Origin: Candidatus Poribacteria bacterium
GTDB lineage: Bacteria; Poribacteria; WGA-4E; UBA9662
Assembly: GCA_030748495.1 (NCBI GenBank)
Contig: JASMLX010000048.1
Location: 1 to 44,707 of the forward strand
Direction: 5' to 3'
Length of the DNA stretch: 44,707 nt
Part shown: positions 1-9,108 of the stretch, piece after piece
How the letters are laid out: each line of letters opens with the position of its first letter
How positions within the stretch are numbered: position 1 is the first letter of the stretch
The notes under the pieces: model-generated
Databases searched by the model: none
What the model saw: only the letters and a program-made list of their open reading frames with translations
What the model was told of the DNA's origin: nothing
Position numbers and translations under genes: made by a program

Positions 1-168
1 CCGAAAGATTTTTTAAAAACTAAATATGAGCCGGCTGGATAACTCTCAAATATTCTGATTTCAAACCCGATTCGATAGAGGTGTGTATTGCCAAGTGTGA
101 ATATAGTTAAAAGCAACCCGCACGGGGAACATTGCTCCTAAGAGAACGGAACTTCGTTCTGGAAAAAT

Positions 169-1255
169 TCAGCTATGTCCATACTTGGTATTATGAAATA
201 AATTCTTTTGGCCGTTATATAGATATCCTCTGTTCTGCGGCCAAATCAGGGTAAGATGGCTTACTTGTTCTTCGTCCCAAACCACTACTGTGCCTGCGCC
301 CATTTCAGCTATCTCAACGACATCGCTGGACACCTCCAATCTGAGCGAAGTCTTCCCAATTTTGCTGTAGGCGGCAATGTACCTTCTCCCCCGGACAGGC
401 GCAGAACCATGTCGGTCCCTTGTCGCAGGTGAGAGTGGCACCGCTAATGAAGACCTGTCCGCAAGCGACCTACCGGGCGCAGGGCGACTCGTGCATAAGC
501 CAACTTAGGGGGCCATCTTGGGTTCAGCGCCATTTTGCCCCGGGGAACTGCGATGGCCGACCCAGATCTCGTCGACCTGCTTGATCTCAGTCCACACGAG
601 CACCGTTTTGGCGCTATGCGGCCGCCGGTACTGCGCATAAAATACGCTGGACTACAGAGCGATAAAGATGATTTCTTGGGTTTTCAGTTCGCAGGAGGCC
701 ATGCCTAAACAGAAAGAGGGGTTGTGATAGGTGCTCATCGACACCGGCTCTTCGTCATGGGCCGTTCCGTCTATTTGTTGCGGCCCATCAGGGCACTGCG
801 GCAAGTCGCCAATCCAAGGGGCAGTTGCCCGCCGAGGCAGGAGTTGGCGATGCCCTTGAGGACGGTATTGGTATAGGTTAAGGCCACGTCGATGCGCGCA
901 ATTTCCTCCAGCCCCAGCTCGACGGCGCGGCGTATGGCTGCGACCAAGTCCAGGAGCAGGACGTCTGATGTTTTGCACAACACGGGAATGTAATAAAAGA
1001 GCATGAACTGCACGGCATTGAGATCTTTGACGACTTCGTCTTCCAGCTCCCAGCGAAAATTGCCGTGGTGCGGTTCGGTTGCATCTCATAGCAGATGAGC
1101 ACAGTGCGAAAGATGGCGGTGGCGCCGCTAGTCATCAGCTCAAAGGCCAGACGAACCGAGGGTATAGTGGCGTGAAAGATGCGCCCGCGTACCCAATGGG
1201 TAACCATGTATGCTTGGGCGTCGTAATTTTCAGGCAGGGCTAATGGTGGTAGCAA
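169..1255 (-). pseudogene. decayed protein-coding gene, family not recognised
   Basis: On the minus strand a protein-like reading starts near 1255 (MLPPLALPENYD...), shifts frame near 1050, and continues as a well-formed segment with runs such as LLLDLVAAIRRAVELGLEEI down to about 771. It then moves to other frames (SMSTYHNPSFCLGMASCELK near 660-740; a beta-rich part GAGTVVVWDEEQVSHLTLIW near 230-300). The pieces read in one consistent order, which suggests a single gene broken by several frameshifts. I do not recognise the family. It sits next to an IS relic, so the whole left end looks decayed. Confidence 0.4.
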
Positions 1256-1689
1256 GGTGTATTCCTCAGTGAATATATAGGCTAACAGAGAACCGGAGTA
1301 GCTGCAACCAATATAAGAGCTTAGAATTCATAAAAAATTCAGCGTGGAGACCACCACCTTCAAGCGGTAGAGGAAACGATGCTTCCAAATTTGCAATTCA
1401 ATACTAAGCATGTTAAACTTTTTTGTTTTTCAAGACATACCGTAGGGCTATCGGAAAGTCAGGTCTGTGAAGACAGTACTAAAACCTGCGGAACTTTATA
1501 ATGTGATAACCAACCATGTTCCGTGGGCAACCTCCGATGACGTAGAAAAACCTAATTGTCATCATGCCATAATTATCTCACAATATAACAAAGCAGAAAT
1601 TCCTCCTGCTTGTTATACTCTTGTTTGTTCATTAGACCTCTGGTAAAAAGAGAGAAACGTTAGAATTGAAGGGTCAGATAGCAACAAAT

Positions 1690-2392
1690 AAAAGATCGAT
1701 CCGAGTCAGATTTCAAACGGTTAACAGCAGTTAGTGTGCGGGGGGCGACAAATGCTGCCAACTTGTTGGTTCTCTCCAACCAACCGGGCCAGACCAGCCC
1801 AACTCAGTACCACACGGCTCCAGCCGATGCGGTCAGCCGGTCTACCGTTGGCCGCACCAGACAACCAGTTGAAAATAGGTTGATCCAATGTCGATCGTTC
1901 CGACGGCCGAGTAACAGAGAGTTGCTTGAAAGCCAAACCAACATCCAAGGGGTGAGAGTAGATGTCAGCGAGCAAGCGATGGAACGAGCTAAAACACAGT
2001 CTCGACATTACGGCGGCCAGAAAAAATATACACCGCCAGCCCAACTAATCATCAATCAACACCGCTGACAAATCATCTCCGACCGAAGGTCGGCTATCGC
2101 TTTCAGTCGGTAGATTAGTTGTCCGGCCGATTCTGGCGATCAAGGTGGGGCTAATTTGCCTGCCAATAGTTGGCTAACAAGGAAGAAATCTAAACCTTAC
2201 CCCTTAAGCCGACCAGAGAAAATGACCCCTCAGCATTTAGGTGGAGGGCGGATTCAGATTGAGCCTGTGATCAGCAAACTAAAGGTCTATACTATTCTGT
2301 GCTAGCCTGATGGTAAGCGACGACGAGGTTTGTGACTCGGTTTTAACTTGATGGTTGCCATCTACAATCTGGAACTCAAACTCAAATCCTGA
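1690..2392 (+). pseudogene. IS5-group (DDE_Tnp_4) transposase relic
   Basis: Conserved blocks of the IS5/ISL2-like DDE_Tnp_4 transposase appear in order but in different frames. SRSTVGRT is the HTH-like segment. VDVSEQAMERAKTQSRHYGG matches the VDVTE.PIERPKKKQ..YSGKKK block around the first catalytic Asp (about 1950-2030). LPANSWLTRKKSKPYPLSRP lies at about 2157-2215. RIQIEPVISKLK matches the R(V)V(I)EHVIRRLK block (about 2250-2285), and the typical C-terminal FNLMVAIYNLELKLKS ends at a stop at 2390-2392. Several frameshifts and stops show that it is dead. Terminal inverted repeats were not identified. Confidence 0.75.
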
Positions 2393-2553
2393 CTTATGCT
2401 AGGGGTCTATTATAGAAATCTCTCCCATGACCCTCAAATAAAGCCTAGTAATTCTACATTTCGTTGACAACTTCAGTATAATACCAACGACATTCACTAC
2501 GGTGTTTCATTCTTTTCTGGTGGTTATGTGACTATTCGGATAAAACCACCTAG

Positions 2554-2805
2554 ATCCTTAATGCCGCCGATTTAAGCGGAAAACTTAATTCCGACAACCA
2601 TCATACTATTATAGTTCCACAGAGCGAGCAAACCACTCTTATAATTTCGAATAGTTCCGATGTCAACTTACTACGCCTGATGCGAAAAATGGGCGTCAAT
2701 GAGCTAGCTTTAGCCATGAAAAAGGCTGGCTTTTACGATCAAGTCTTCTTCTTACATCTAAAATCGATCCTAACTTTGATTTACCGTCAAGCAATTTGGA
2801 ACTGA
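2554..2805 (+). pseudogene. possible ExbD periplasmic-domain relic
   Basis: An open frame with no usable start runs from just after a TAG at 2551-2553 to a TGA at 2803-2805, 31 bp before the vWA gene. It reads ILNAADLSGKL... then VNLLRLMRKMGVNELALAMK. This resembles the C-terminal 'vmd.lr.aGi..v.lat' segment of ExbD/TolR-type biopolymer transport proteins. The N-terminal membrane helix with its conserved Asp is not seen. The location next to a protein with a TonB-like anchor makes an ExbD origin plausible, but the similarity is weak. It could be unrelated open sequence. Confidence 0.3.
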
Positions 2806-2835
2806 CCAAGTCCACTAATCTGGGGAAGCATTCAG

Positions 2836-4467
2836 ATGTACCAACCTAAACGATCAAAGAACCGACATGTACATCGTTGGGCTTATACCATTTCGATCCT
2901 GTTTCACCTAATCCTTCTCCCTCTGATATCGCGTGTCAATCTAGAGGGCCGTCGGAAGCATATCGGGCTAATTACCCCTGATAGGTCTTATGTCAAACCG
3001 ATTCTGCCAGTAGAACTTCCAGAGACTGTAGATTTGGTTCCGGCTCCTAAAGAGCCAAAACCTCTGATGAAGGAAATCCAATTGCAAGAAACCAACCGAG
3101 AATCGTCACCTCAGCAAGTCCAGTCTCGTCCGAAACCGATATTGGCCCCAGATAAAGCCTTTTCTGTAGATGAATCTGACCTCTTCACTAAATCTCCCCG
3201 ACTCCTTACCGGCCAGAGACCTAGTAGACTTCAGACAGAAACAACCACGCAATCCTTGATGAAATCAGATCTGGTTACTTCGCCGTCGGATATACTACTA
3301 TCCACTTCAAAACCGGTAGTAGCCTCTTCGCCAACAGCCATTAATTCGATTCCTTCAACAGTGCCTGGCGAGAACATAGATCTGGGTGAACTAAGGTCCA
3401 GCTCATACAAGTCGACGACTTCAGAGATGAAAATTCGCGGGTTGCGAGAAGATTCGCCCGAAATTGAAATTGGAGGTAGCCTGGACACTCGACGAAGAGG
3501 CCGGTTACTAAACGGAAATCTAGGTGGTGGCGGCGGGCAATCAGCTGGTAGCTCGACGGCTGGAAGTTCTCCGGAAAATGACTATCCGTCGATGATGCGT
3601 CATCTGGCATTGGGTTTAATCGAACAAGTACCTGCTAAAAAGATCGACTTGGTTTTTATTCTCGATAAAACTGCCAGCATGACAGACAATATCCGGGGGA
3701 TTCGAGCTTACATAGATCGTTTCCTGGATCAATTCCGATTGGCTGACCGCGATATCGCAGTGGGATTAGTTGTGTTTTCTGACCAGCAGGGAATTCAGTC
3801 ACACGGGGTAACAACCAGGTTTAAAAAGTTTAGTAACTGGCTGCACCAAATTCAGATCGAGGGCGGTGGAGACCTGGCTGAATCAGGGTTAGACGCGATA
3901 ATGGAGGCTTTGGATAGGATCCGCTTTCGATGGCGCTCACAGCCTATCTTTGTCTTGGCAACTGACGGTGCATTCCACGATTTAGACTACGACGGCCAGT
4001 CTTCTTATAGCCTGGATCAAGTAGTCGCTGATCTACAACGAAAGAATGTCAGAGTTGAAGTGATCGGGACTGATTATTTGCCGGTTAAGCAACTGGCGTT
4101 AGCCACAGGGGGGAAATGGCACCCAATTCCAGGGAGAGGCTACTTGGAGGGTGCCTCGCTAGCCGCGAAAACTATTTCAGAACTGGGGGTTATCGGGCAA
4201 GAAATTGTGATTTACGTCAACAAAAACCCACGACCAAAGTGGGTTGAAATTTATTGGAAGATTCTCAATCCGCTAGGTGAACGTAGCCCCATAGAGAGTT
4301 TAGCACAGAGAATCGAAGTTCCAGACGATGGTACTGAGACCGTAACGTTTAAACCACAAATCGACTTGGATCTATTGGCCTCTTTGCCAGGAACATATAC
4401 CGTCATCTATCGATTGACCAACGATTTAGGTGAGCAAAGCGTGTTACGGCAGATGCTCGAACGTTAA
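2836..4467 (+). CDS. membrane-anchored von Willebrand factor A domain protein with TonB-like N-terminus
   Basis: 543 aa. A basic start is followed by a single membrane segment at about residues 17-37 (YTISILFHLILLPLI), laid out like the anchor of TonB. Next comes a Pro/Ser/Lys/Glu-rich linker (about 55-230) and a Gly-rich stretch (GNLGGGGGQSAG). A vWA domain begins at about 270: the MIDAS motif D277-K-T-A-S is visible, and a later VLATDGAFHD supplies the distal MIDAS Asp. The C-terminal about 120 residues are predicted beta-rich. The role is inferred to be a periplasm-facing metal-dependent adhesion or scaffold module. The TonB-like front and the possible ExbD relic upstream suggest descent from a TonB/ExbD-type locus. 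No close family name is recognised. Confidence 0.85.
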   Translation: MYQPKRSKNRHVHRWAYTISILFHLILLPLISRVNLEGRRKHIGLITPDRSYVKPILPVELPETVDLVPAPKEPKPLMKEIQLQETNRESSPQQVQSRPKPILAPDKAFSVDESDLFTKSPRLLTGQRPSRLQTETTTQSLMKSDLVTSPSDILLSTSKPVVASSPTAINSIPSTVPGENIDLGELRSSSYKSTTSEMKIRGLREDSPEIEIGGSLDTRRRGRLLNGNLGGGGGQSAGSSTAGSSPENDYPSMMRHLALGLIEQVPAKKIDLVFILDKTASMTDNIRGIRAYIDRFLDQFRLADRDIAVGLVVFSDQQGIQSHGVTTRFKKFSNWLHQIQIEGGGDLAESGLDAIMEALDRIRFRWRSQPIFVLATDGAFHDLDYDGQSSYSLDQVVADLQRKNVRVEVIGTDYLPVKQLALATGGKWHPIPGRGYLEGASLAAKTISELGVIGQEIVIYVNKNPRPKWVEIYWKILNPLGERSPIESLAQRIEVPDDGTETVTFKPQIDLDLLASLPGTYTVIYRLTNDLGEQSVLRQMLER

Positions 4468-4628
4468 ATCTACGTGGGATAATCATATTTTTTTATTTAG
4501 TTCTAAATTGTGGTCTGATTTTTTTAATGGCAGTATATCCAGGAGTACCAAATTGGGAGTTGCTGGCTAGTTGCGCGGCTGTGGTCTGCTGCAATCTGTC
4601 TAAAGTGACGAACGAGATTGCGAAGTAA

Positions 4629-5195
4629 ATGAAATATATCTGTGTTTACTGTGGTTCCCGGTCGGGGAACCTACCTGATTATACTGAAGTTGCTCGCCAT
4701 TTAGGAACAGAGCTTGCCCGTGCTGGGTTTAGTCTGGTCTATGGTGGATCTGAAGTGGGGTTAATGGGTATTATTGCCAACGCTGCACTACAGAACGGAG
4801 CCGAAGTGGTGGGTGTAATTCCAAAGCAGTTTTCAGCCGAAATCGTGCACGAGGCAGTGACGGAACTCTATCTGGTAGATACTATGCACCAGCGCAAGCA
4901 GAAGATGATCGACTGTGCTGATGCTTTCGTTGCCTTACCAGGTGGCATCGGGACACTGGAAGAAATTTTTGAAGCCATCGCCTGGGCGCATCTGGGCTAC
5001 CATCAAAAGCCGTGTGCTTTTCTCAACGTATCAGGATATTACAATTCACTGGCTGACTTTTTAGATCAGGCTGTCGCTAACGGCTTTATCTCTGCCGTAC
5101 GGCGACAGATGATTTATTTTGCCGCCAGTAGTGCTGATTTGTTGGATTGGCTAAAAGACCAGACTCAAGCCTCTAAGGCTGAGACTAAAGATTGA
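4629..5195 (+). CDS. LOG family protein (TIGR00730), nucleoside-monophosphate phosphoribohydrolase
   Basis: 188 aa, the normal length for the Rossmann-fold LOG family. Members of the family cleave the N-glycosidic bond of (cytokinin-like) nucleoside 5'-monophosphates, releasing base and ribose 5-phosphate. The diagnostic motifs are present: YGGSEVGLMG near residues 38-47, MHQRK at 86-90, and the catalytic/phosphate-binding PGGIGTLEE at 104-112. The protein is cytosolic with no signal peptide. The ribosome-binding site is weak. It stands alone between the vWA gene and a dioxygenase. The family assignment is firm; the physiological substrate in this organism is unknown. Confidence 0.93.
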   Translation: MKYICVYCGSRSGNLPDYTEVARHLGTELARAGFSLVYGGSEVGLMGIIANAALQNGAEVVGVIPKQFSAEIVHEAVTELYLVDTMHQRKQKMIDCADAFVALPGGIGTLEEIFEAIAWAHLGYHQKPCAFLNVSGYYNSLADFLDQAVANGFISAVRRQMIYFAASSADLLDWLKDQTQASKAETKD

Positions 5196-5249
5196 ACCCC
5201 CTCATGGTTAATCCGTAAAACGAAATCGAAAGAAACAGAGAATAATATC

Positions 5250-5999
5250 ATGCAAGCAGTAGATCTATCAGCTGAATTAATCGACCAATTTTGGCAGGAT
5301 GGTGTGATCAAAATTCCGCAAATCATCACATTAGAGGAGGCTGCCAGCTACCGACAGGCCACAATGCGAATTCTGGAACAGATGCCAGTACCGAAGAGTG
5401 GCAACTACGGCCGAGCTTTCCATCAGAGAGTCAATGTCTGGCGTGAAGATGAGAAGATGCGGAAATTGACCCTTCACCCCAATTTGACCGCTACTGCCAC
5501 CAAAATTGCAGGTACACAGCTTCGACTCTGGCACGACCACATTCTGGCCAAGATGCCAGGATTGCCAGTACCAACAGCCTTTCACCAAGATCTAGTCAAA
5601 TGGCCCTATGACCGCCGGATCACGGCGTTATCAGCCTGGATCGCTTTGCAAGATACTACGGTGGAGATGGGTTGCATGTCTTTTCTACCTAAATCTCACT
5701 ATCTGTTGGAGGTGGCAGATATTGCTACCTCGGATCAGGATGGGTGGCGGCGAGAGCGACCCGACATTGAATGGTGGCCCAGAATCACCATTCCTCTTCA
5801 GGCAGGAGATTGCACTTTTCACCACGGGATGACTTTTCATACGGCAGGGCCGAATCAGAGCGACCAGTGGCGAGTGGCACACGTGGTGATCTTTATCGAG
5901 GCTCAGGCCACCTACAATGGTCAACGACATATTGTTACAGATCCACTTGATTTACCTGTCGGTGCTTCTCCGCCCAACGATATCTGTCCACCTGTTTGA
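5250..5999 (+). CDS. phytanoyl-CoA dioxygenase (PhyH) family protein
   Basis: 249 aa, an Fe(II)/2-oxoglutarate-dependent oxygenase of the PhyH superfamily. The facial-triad residues can be placed: H112-x-D114 in TAFHQDLVKW and the distal His at about 197 in GMTFHTAGPN, followed by the 2-oxoglutarate-binding R208 in QWRVAH. The final strands (HVVIFIEA) are typical of the double-stranded beta-helix. Members hydroxylate varied small molecules, so the substrate cannot be named. The gene is followed after about 100 bp by a sulfatase on the same strand, which may indicate a catabolic context. It starts at ATG with a modest AGAGA upstream. Confidence 0.9.
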   Translation: MQAVDLSAELIDQFWQDGVIKIPQIITLEEAASYRQATMRILEQMPVPKSGNYGRAFHQRVNVWREDEKMRKLTLHPNLTATATKIAGTQLRLWHDHILAKMPGLPVPTAFHQDLVKWPYDRRITALSAWIALQDTTVEMGCMSFLPKSHYLLEVADIATSDQDGWRRERPDIEWWPRITIPLQAGDCTFHHGMTFHTAGPNQSDQWRVAHVVIFIEAQATYNGQRHIVTDPLDLPVGASPPNDICPPV

Positions 6000-6103
6000 C
6001 CAATTTGTTCTTGAGACTAAGAACGTTAAGTTGACCACTCTTCAACCAATTGAATTCGGTGGTGTAAGTAATATTTCAGTATTTATCTTCCGAAAGGAGT
6101 ATA

Positions 6104-7534
6104 ATGAAACCCAACATCCTCTGGATCTGTACGGATCAGCAACGCTACGATACTATCGGCGCCCTTGGGTATACACACGTCTCGACGCCCAATATTGATC
6201 ATCTGGTTGAGTCGGGTACAGCTTTTACGCACGCCTATTGTCAGAGTCCGATTTGCACGCCGAGTCGGGCCAGTTTTCTGACCGGTATGTATGCTAGTGC
6301 CGTCCATGTTAATGGTAACGGATTAGAATACTTCCCTGATAGCCCACGGTTGGTGACAAAACTCTTCGCTGATGCAGGCTACGACTGCGGCCTAATTGGC
6401 AAGTTGCATCTGGCTTCTGCTTCACAAGGGATTGAACCCCGAACGAATGACGGCTACCGCTATTGGCAGTATAGTCACGCTCCCCGTGACGATTGGCCTG
6501 TCGGCCACGACTATGCTGATTGGGTTCGCACCAACGGGTCAGTATTAGCAGATCTGGTTCCAGATCCAGATGGGGTGTCGCCGGGATTGCACCAGACCAC
6601 ATGGTGCGCTGAAAAGACGATCGACTTCATCTGTCAACAGCGTGAACAACCGTGGTTGGCCAGTGTTAACATTTACGATCCGCACCCACCGTTCAACGCT
6701 CCACGGGAATATCGAGATATGTTTGATCCGGCACAGATGCCGGGCGCGCTGTTTCGAGACAGCGATCTGATTGAGCAGGAGCAACTAGCCTACGCAGATT
6801 TTCAGTCGCAGGTGCGTCGACCTGAAGAGCTGGATATCAACAACCGATACTATTCGTTAGAAAAGGATTCACCTTATGGTCAGGGTGATGTACGCCTCTT
6901 ACAAGCAGCTTATGTAGCCATGATCAAGCAGGTCGATGATCAGTTGGGTCGCATCCTCGATGCACTTGAAGGGAGTGGTCAACGTGACAATACTATCGTT
7001 ATTTTCACCTCAGATCACGGTGAGATGCTGGGCGATCACGGCCTAATACAGAAGGGGTGTCGCTTCTACGAAGGTTTGGTTCGTGTGCCGCTGATCTTTT
7101 CCTGGCCTGGGCACATCGAAGCTGGATTGCGGAGCGACGCATTAGTTGAACTGAGTGACAAAGCACCGACACTGCTGCAGTTAGTTGACGAAGAGGTACC
7201 GGACTATATGACGGGTAAGTCGCTGCTACCTATACTGATAGGAGATGCCTCGCCAAACTACCATCGAGACTTTGTACGTTGTGAATACTATGATGCTCTT
7301 CAAGCCTCCGATGGCACTTTTGCTACTATGTACCGAGATCAACAATATAAGTTGGTGGTGTACCACGGACGGTCGTATGGAGAACTATACGATCTGGAAG
7401 AGGATCCAGACGAATTCGATAATCAGTGGGAAACCCCAGCCTTTACTGCTAAACGAGCCGAGTTGATGAAATCGAGTTTCGATGCCTCAACGCTAGCAAT
7501 GGATCGAGGGCCACGTCGCATCGGTCCCATATAA
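6104..7534 (+). CDS. sulfatase (arylsulfatase A family, Cys-type)
   Basis: 476 aa of the alkaline-phosphatase-like sulfatase family, which hydrolyses sulfate esters. The N-terminus opens directly with the metal-site strand (NILWICTDQQRYDTIG, D11/Q12). The formylglycine signature is C51-T-P-S-R55, so it belongs to the class needing Cys-to-formylglycine conversion. Other conserved parts are KLHLA, DPHPPF, and FTSDHGEMLGDHG, which carries the second Asp-His metal pair. A very good GAAAGGAG Shine-Dalgarno precedes the ATG. No signal peptide is visible, so it is probably cytosolic or exported by another route. The natural substrate, such as a sulfated glycan, is not shown by the sequence. Confidence 0.95.
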   Translation: MKPNILWICTDQQRYDTIGALGYTHVSTPNIDHLVESGTAFTHAYCQSPICTPSRASFLTGMYASAVHVNGNGLEYFPDSPRLVTKLFADAGYDCGLIGKLHLASASQGIEPRTNDGYRYWQYSHAPRDDWPVGHDYADWVRTNGSVLADLVPDPDGVSPGLHQTTWCAEKTIDFICQQREQPWLASVNIYDPHPPFNAPREYRDMFDPAQMPGALFRDSDLIEQEQLAYADFQSQVRRPEELDINNRYYSLEKDSPYGQGDVRLLQAAYVAMIKQVDDQLGRILDALEGSGQRDNTIVIFTSDHGEMLGDHGLIQKGCRFYEGLVRVPLIFSWPGHIEAGLRSDALVELSDKAPTLLQLVDEEVPDYMTGKSLLPILIGDASPNYHRDFVRCEYYDALQASDGTFATMYRDQQYKLVVYHGRSYGELYDLEEDPDEFDNQWETPAFTAKRAELMKSSFDASTLAMDRGPRRIGPI

Positions 7535-7536
7535 AA

Positions 7537-7553
7537 GATACCACTGTGGTATC
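7537..7553. terminator. small hairpin after the sulfatase
   Basis: A 7-bp perfect stem GATACCA/TGGTATC with a 3-nt loop lies directly after the sulfatase stop. It lacks a proper T-run, so it is at best a weak terminator or an RNA 3'-end stabiliser. Confidence 0.3.
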
Positions 7554-7632
7554 CTTATCTACAGGTCTTTCAATCCAAGCTTACTTGCTTTAAACTATCC
7601 GGATACTAACGTTCGGTTGATTATTCCAAATC

Positions 7633-8334
7633 TTGTCGATTCCAGAGATCAAAACCTTCCTCAGAAGATCCAGGTGGCTTCGCCTATTGATAGGCTGCCC
7701 TTATCCTGCCCCCAGATGGAACCAAGCGGTAAAACGGGTAATTCGAGAACTGGGATCAGAAGCCAGAATCCTGGATTTAGGAGCGGGGGGTAATCGTCGA
7801 GCCAGTTATGTGACCAACTTTGAGATTACGTCTACGCCAGAGACCGATATAGTGGGAGACGGACACTATCTGCCATTCCAGGACCAGGTCTTTGATGCAG
7901 TCATTAACTGCGCTGTTCTGGAGCATGTTAAGGAGCCTAAACAGGTAGTAGCTGAGATAGAACGGGTATTAAAACCCAACGGTTATGTCTGCGCAGCGGT
8001 GCCGTTTCTACAGGGGTTTCACGCTTCGCCGCACGACTACCAGCGCTATACCGTGGCTGGTTTTGACCATCTCTTCTCCGCTTTTATCAAGATTGAAAGT
8101 GGCGCCTGTGCAGGCCCAACAACCTCGCTACACTGGATTTTTAGGGAGTATTTGGGGTTGGCGCTTTCGTTTGGCAATCTAATGCTAGCCAAATCATTCT
8201 CGTTAATTATTGGTTGGGTCACCTTCCCACTAATTTTTTTGGACTACCTTTTGTTATTACATCCACACGCTCACATTCTAGCTTCCGCCGTTTACTTCAT
8301 CGGGCGAAAGCCAGATCTAAAGTTGCAGGAGTAA
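7633..8334 (+). CDS. class I SAM-dependent methyltransferase (type 11)
   Basis: 233 aa, read from TTG at 7633; no better ATG is seen upstream. It has the SAM-binding motif ARILDLGAGGNRR (motif I), a GDGHYLPFQDQVFDAVI stretch, and VLEHVKEPKQVVAEIERVLKPNG typical of Methyltransf_11. After the catalytic core the sequence HDYQRYT, then a hydrophobic C-terminal segment (WVTFPLIFLDYLLLL), suggests a membrane-associated enzyme, as in many methyltransferases of glycan or lipid pathways. The substrate is unknown. No partner genes for glycan synthesis lie nearby. Confidence 0.88.
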   Translation: MSIPEIKTFLRRSRWLRLLIGCPYPAPRWNQAVKRVIRELGSEARILDLGAGGNRRASYVTNFEITSTPETDIVGDGHYLPFQDQVFDAVINCAVLEHVKEPKQVVAEIERVLKPNGYVCAAVPFLQGFHASPHDYQRYTVAGFDHLFSAFIKIESGACAGPTTSLHWIFREYLGLALSFGNLMLAKSFSLIIGWVTFPLIFLDYLLLLHPHAHILASAVYFIGRKPDLKLQE

Positions 8335-8415
8335 GCACAACACAGTACACACACATGCTTGGCTCAATAGGCGATTGGCCATATTGTATGTAACATTTGA
8401 TTAGGTCGCAGTTTA

Positions 8416-8607
8416 CTACAACTCAACTAGAATGGCGTTGATATCCTCGATTTCACGGGCGTTTAAGGGTTCTATAGAATCCTGCAACTGACGTTCTAGC
8501 TGTCTGAGAATCATCCGAATTTCGGATGTAGACAATTCGAACTCGTCGATCAATCGGTTAATCTTCTTGGTCACTTTTCTGACCGCTTTAGGACCATGGC
8601 TTCTCAT
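8416..8607 (-). CDS. small helical protein, divergent from the HhH-ParA operon
   Basis: 63 aa, highly charged and predicted all-helical (VRKVTKKINRLIDEFELSTS then IRMILRQLERQLQDS). A strong AGAGGAAAGG Shine-Dalgarno sits just upstream of the ATG, which supports a real gene. Its start lies about 95 bp from the start of the divergent HhH gene, so the two share an intergenic control region. No family is recognised. A coiled-coil or DNA/partner-binding role is only a guess from its composition and position. Confidence 0.7.
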   Translation of the reverse strand: MRSHGPKAVRKVTKKINRLIDEFELSTSEIRMILRQLERQLQDSIEPLNAREIEDINAILVEL

Positions 8608-8703
8608 CGATGATAATCTACCTTTCCTCTATTTGTTTGAGTTTGGGTATAGCTAAATGTTACGATTATTGTCGTAAAACCGTTACATTAAAATTTAGAG
8701 GCT

Positions 8704-9108
8704 ATGGTGTTGAATTTAACTCAAGTTCGAGGCATCGGTTCCGCTACCGCTGCCAAGTTGGAAGCGGCCGGTTGCACAACAGTACAAGATCTGTTAAAGA
8801 TTTCAGCGACAGATTTAAGCCAACAAACCGGCACTTCAGCGAAAGTAGCAGAAAATATCATTCAAGCGGCTACAGATCTATTAAAAGCCTTGACAGGCAA
8901 TTCACCGGTCACCACTCAACACCTGGCTAGCCAGGTGGCTAACACAATTGCTACCAACTTCGTGGATCTGGTCAAAGTCTATCGAAAAGTAGCCAAAAAA
9001 GTACTATCTGAAGACGAGTACAACGAATATCGAAAAGCTGAGGAAAAATACCTGAAGGTAGTCCAGAAGCTAGATCGAGACTTCGCCTCTAGAGGTCGAG
9101 TAAGCTGA
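8704..9108 (+). CDS. helix-hairpin-helix protein upstream of and overlapping parA
   Basis: 134 aa. Residues about 3-60 form tandem HhH-type helices ([19 protein letters not shown], then [18 protein letters not shown]), similar to the non-specific DNA-binding HhH units of the RadA/RuvA/DUF4332 kind. Residues about 85-134 form a long charged helix ([20 protein letters not shown]). An AGAGG Shine-Dalgarno precedes ATG. Its TGA stop overlaps the ATG of the downstream ParA (TGATG), which implies translational coupling and a joint function. The inferred role is the DNA- or cargo-binding partner of ParA, in the place where parB or another cargo adaptor would normally be. Confidence 0.82.
   Translation: MVLNLTQVRGIGSATAAKLEAAGCTTVQDLLKISATDLSQQTGTSAKVAENIIQAATDLLKALTGNSPVTTQHLASQVANTIATNFVDLVKVYRKVAKKVLSEDEYNEYRKAEEKYLKVVQKLDRDFASRGRVS

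Noticed and set aside
2898..2905. TGTTTCAC, a half of the parS palindrome
   Set aside because: Only the left half-site is present, inside the vWA gene; a single 8-mer is expected by chance.
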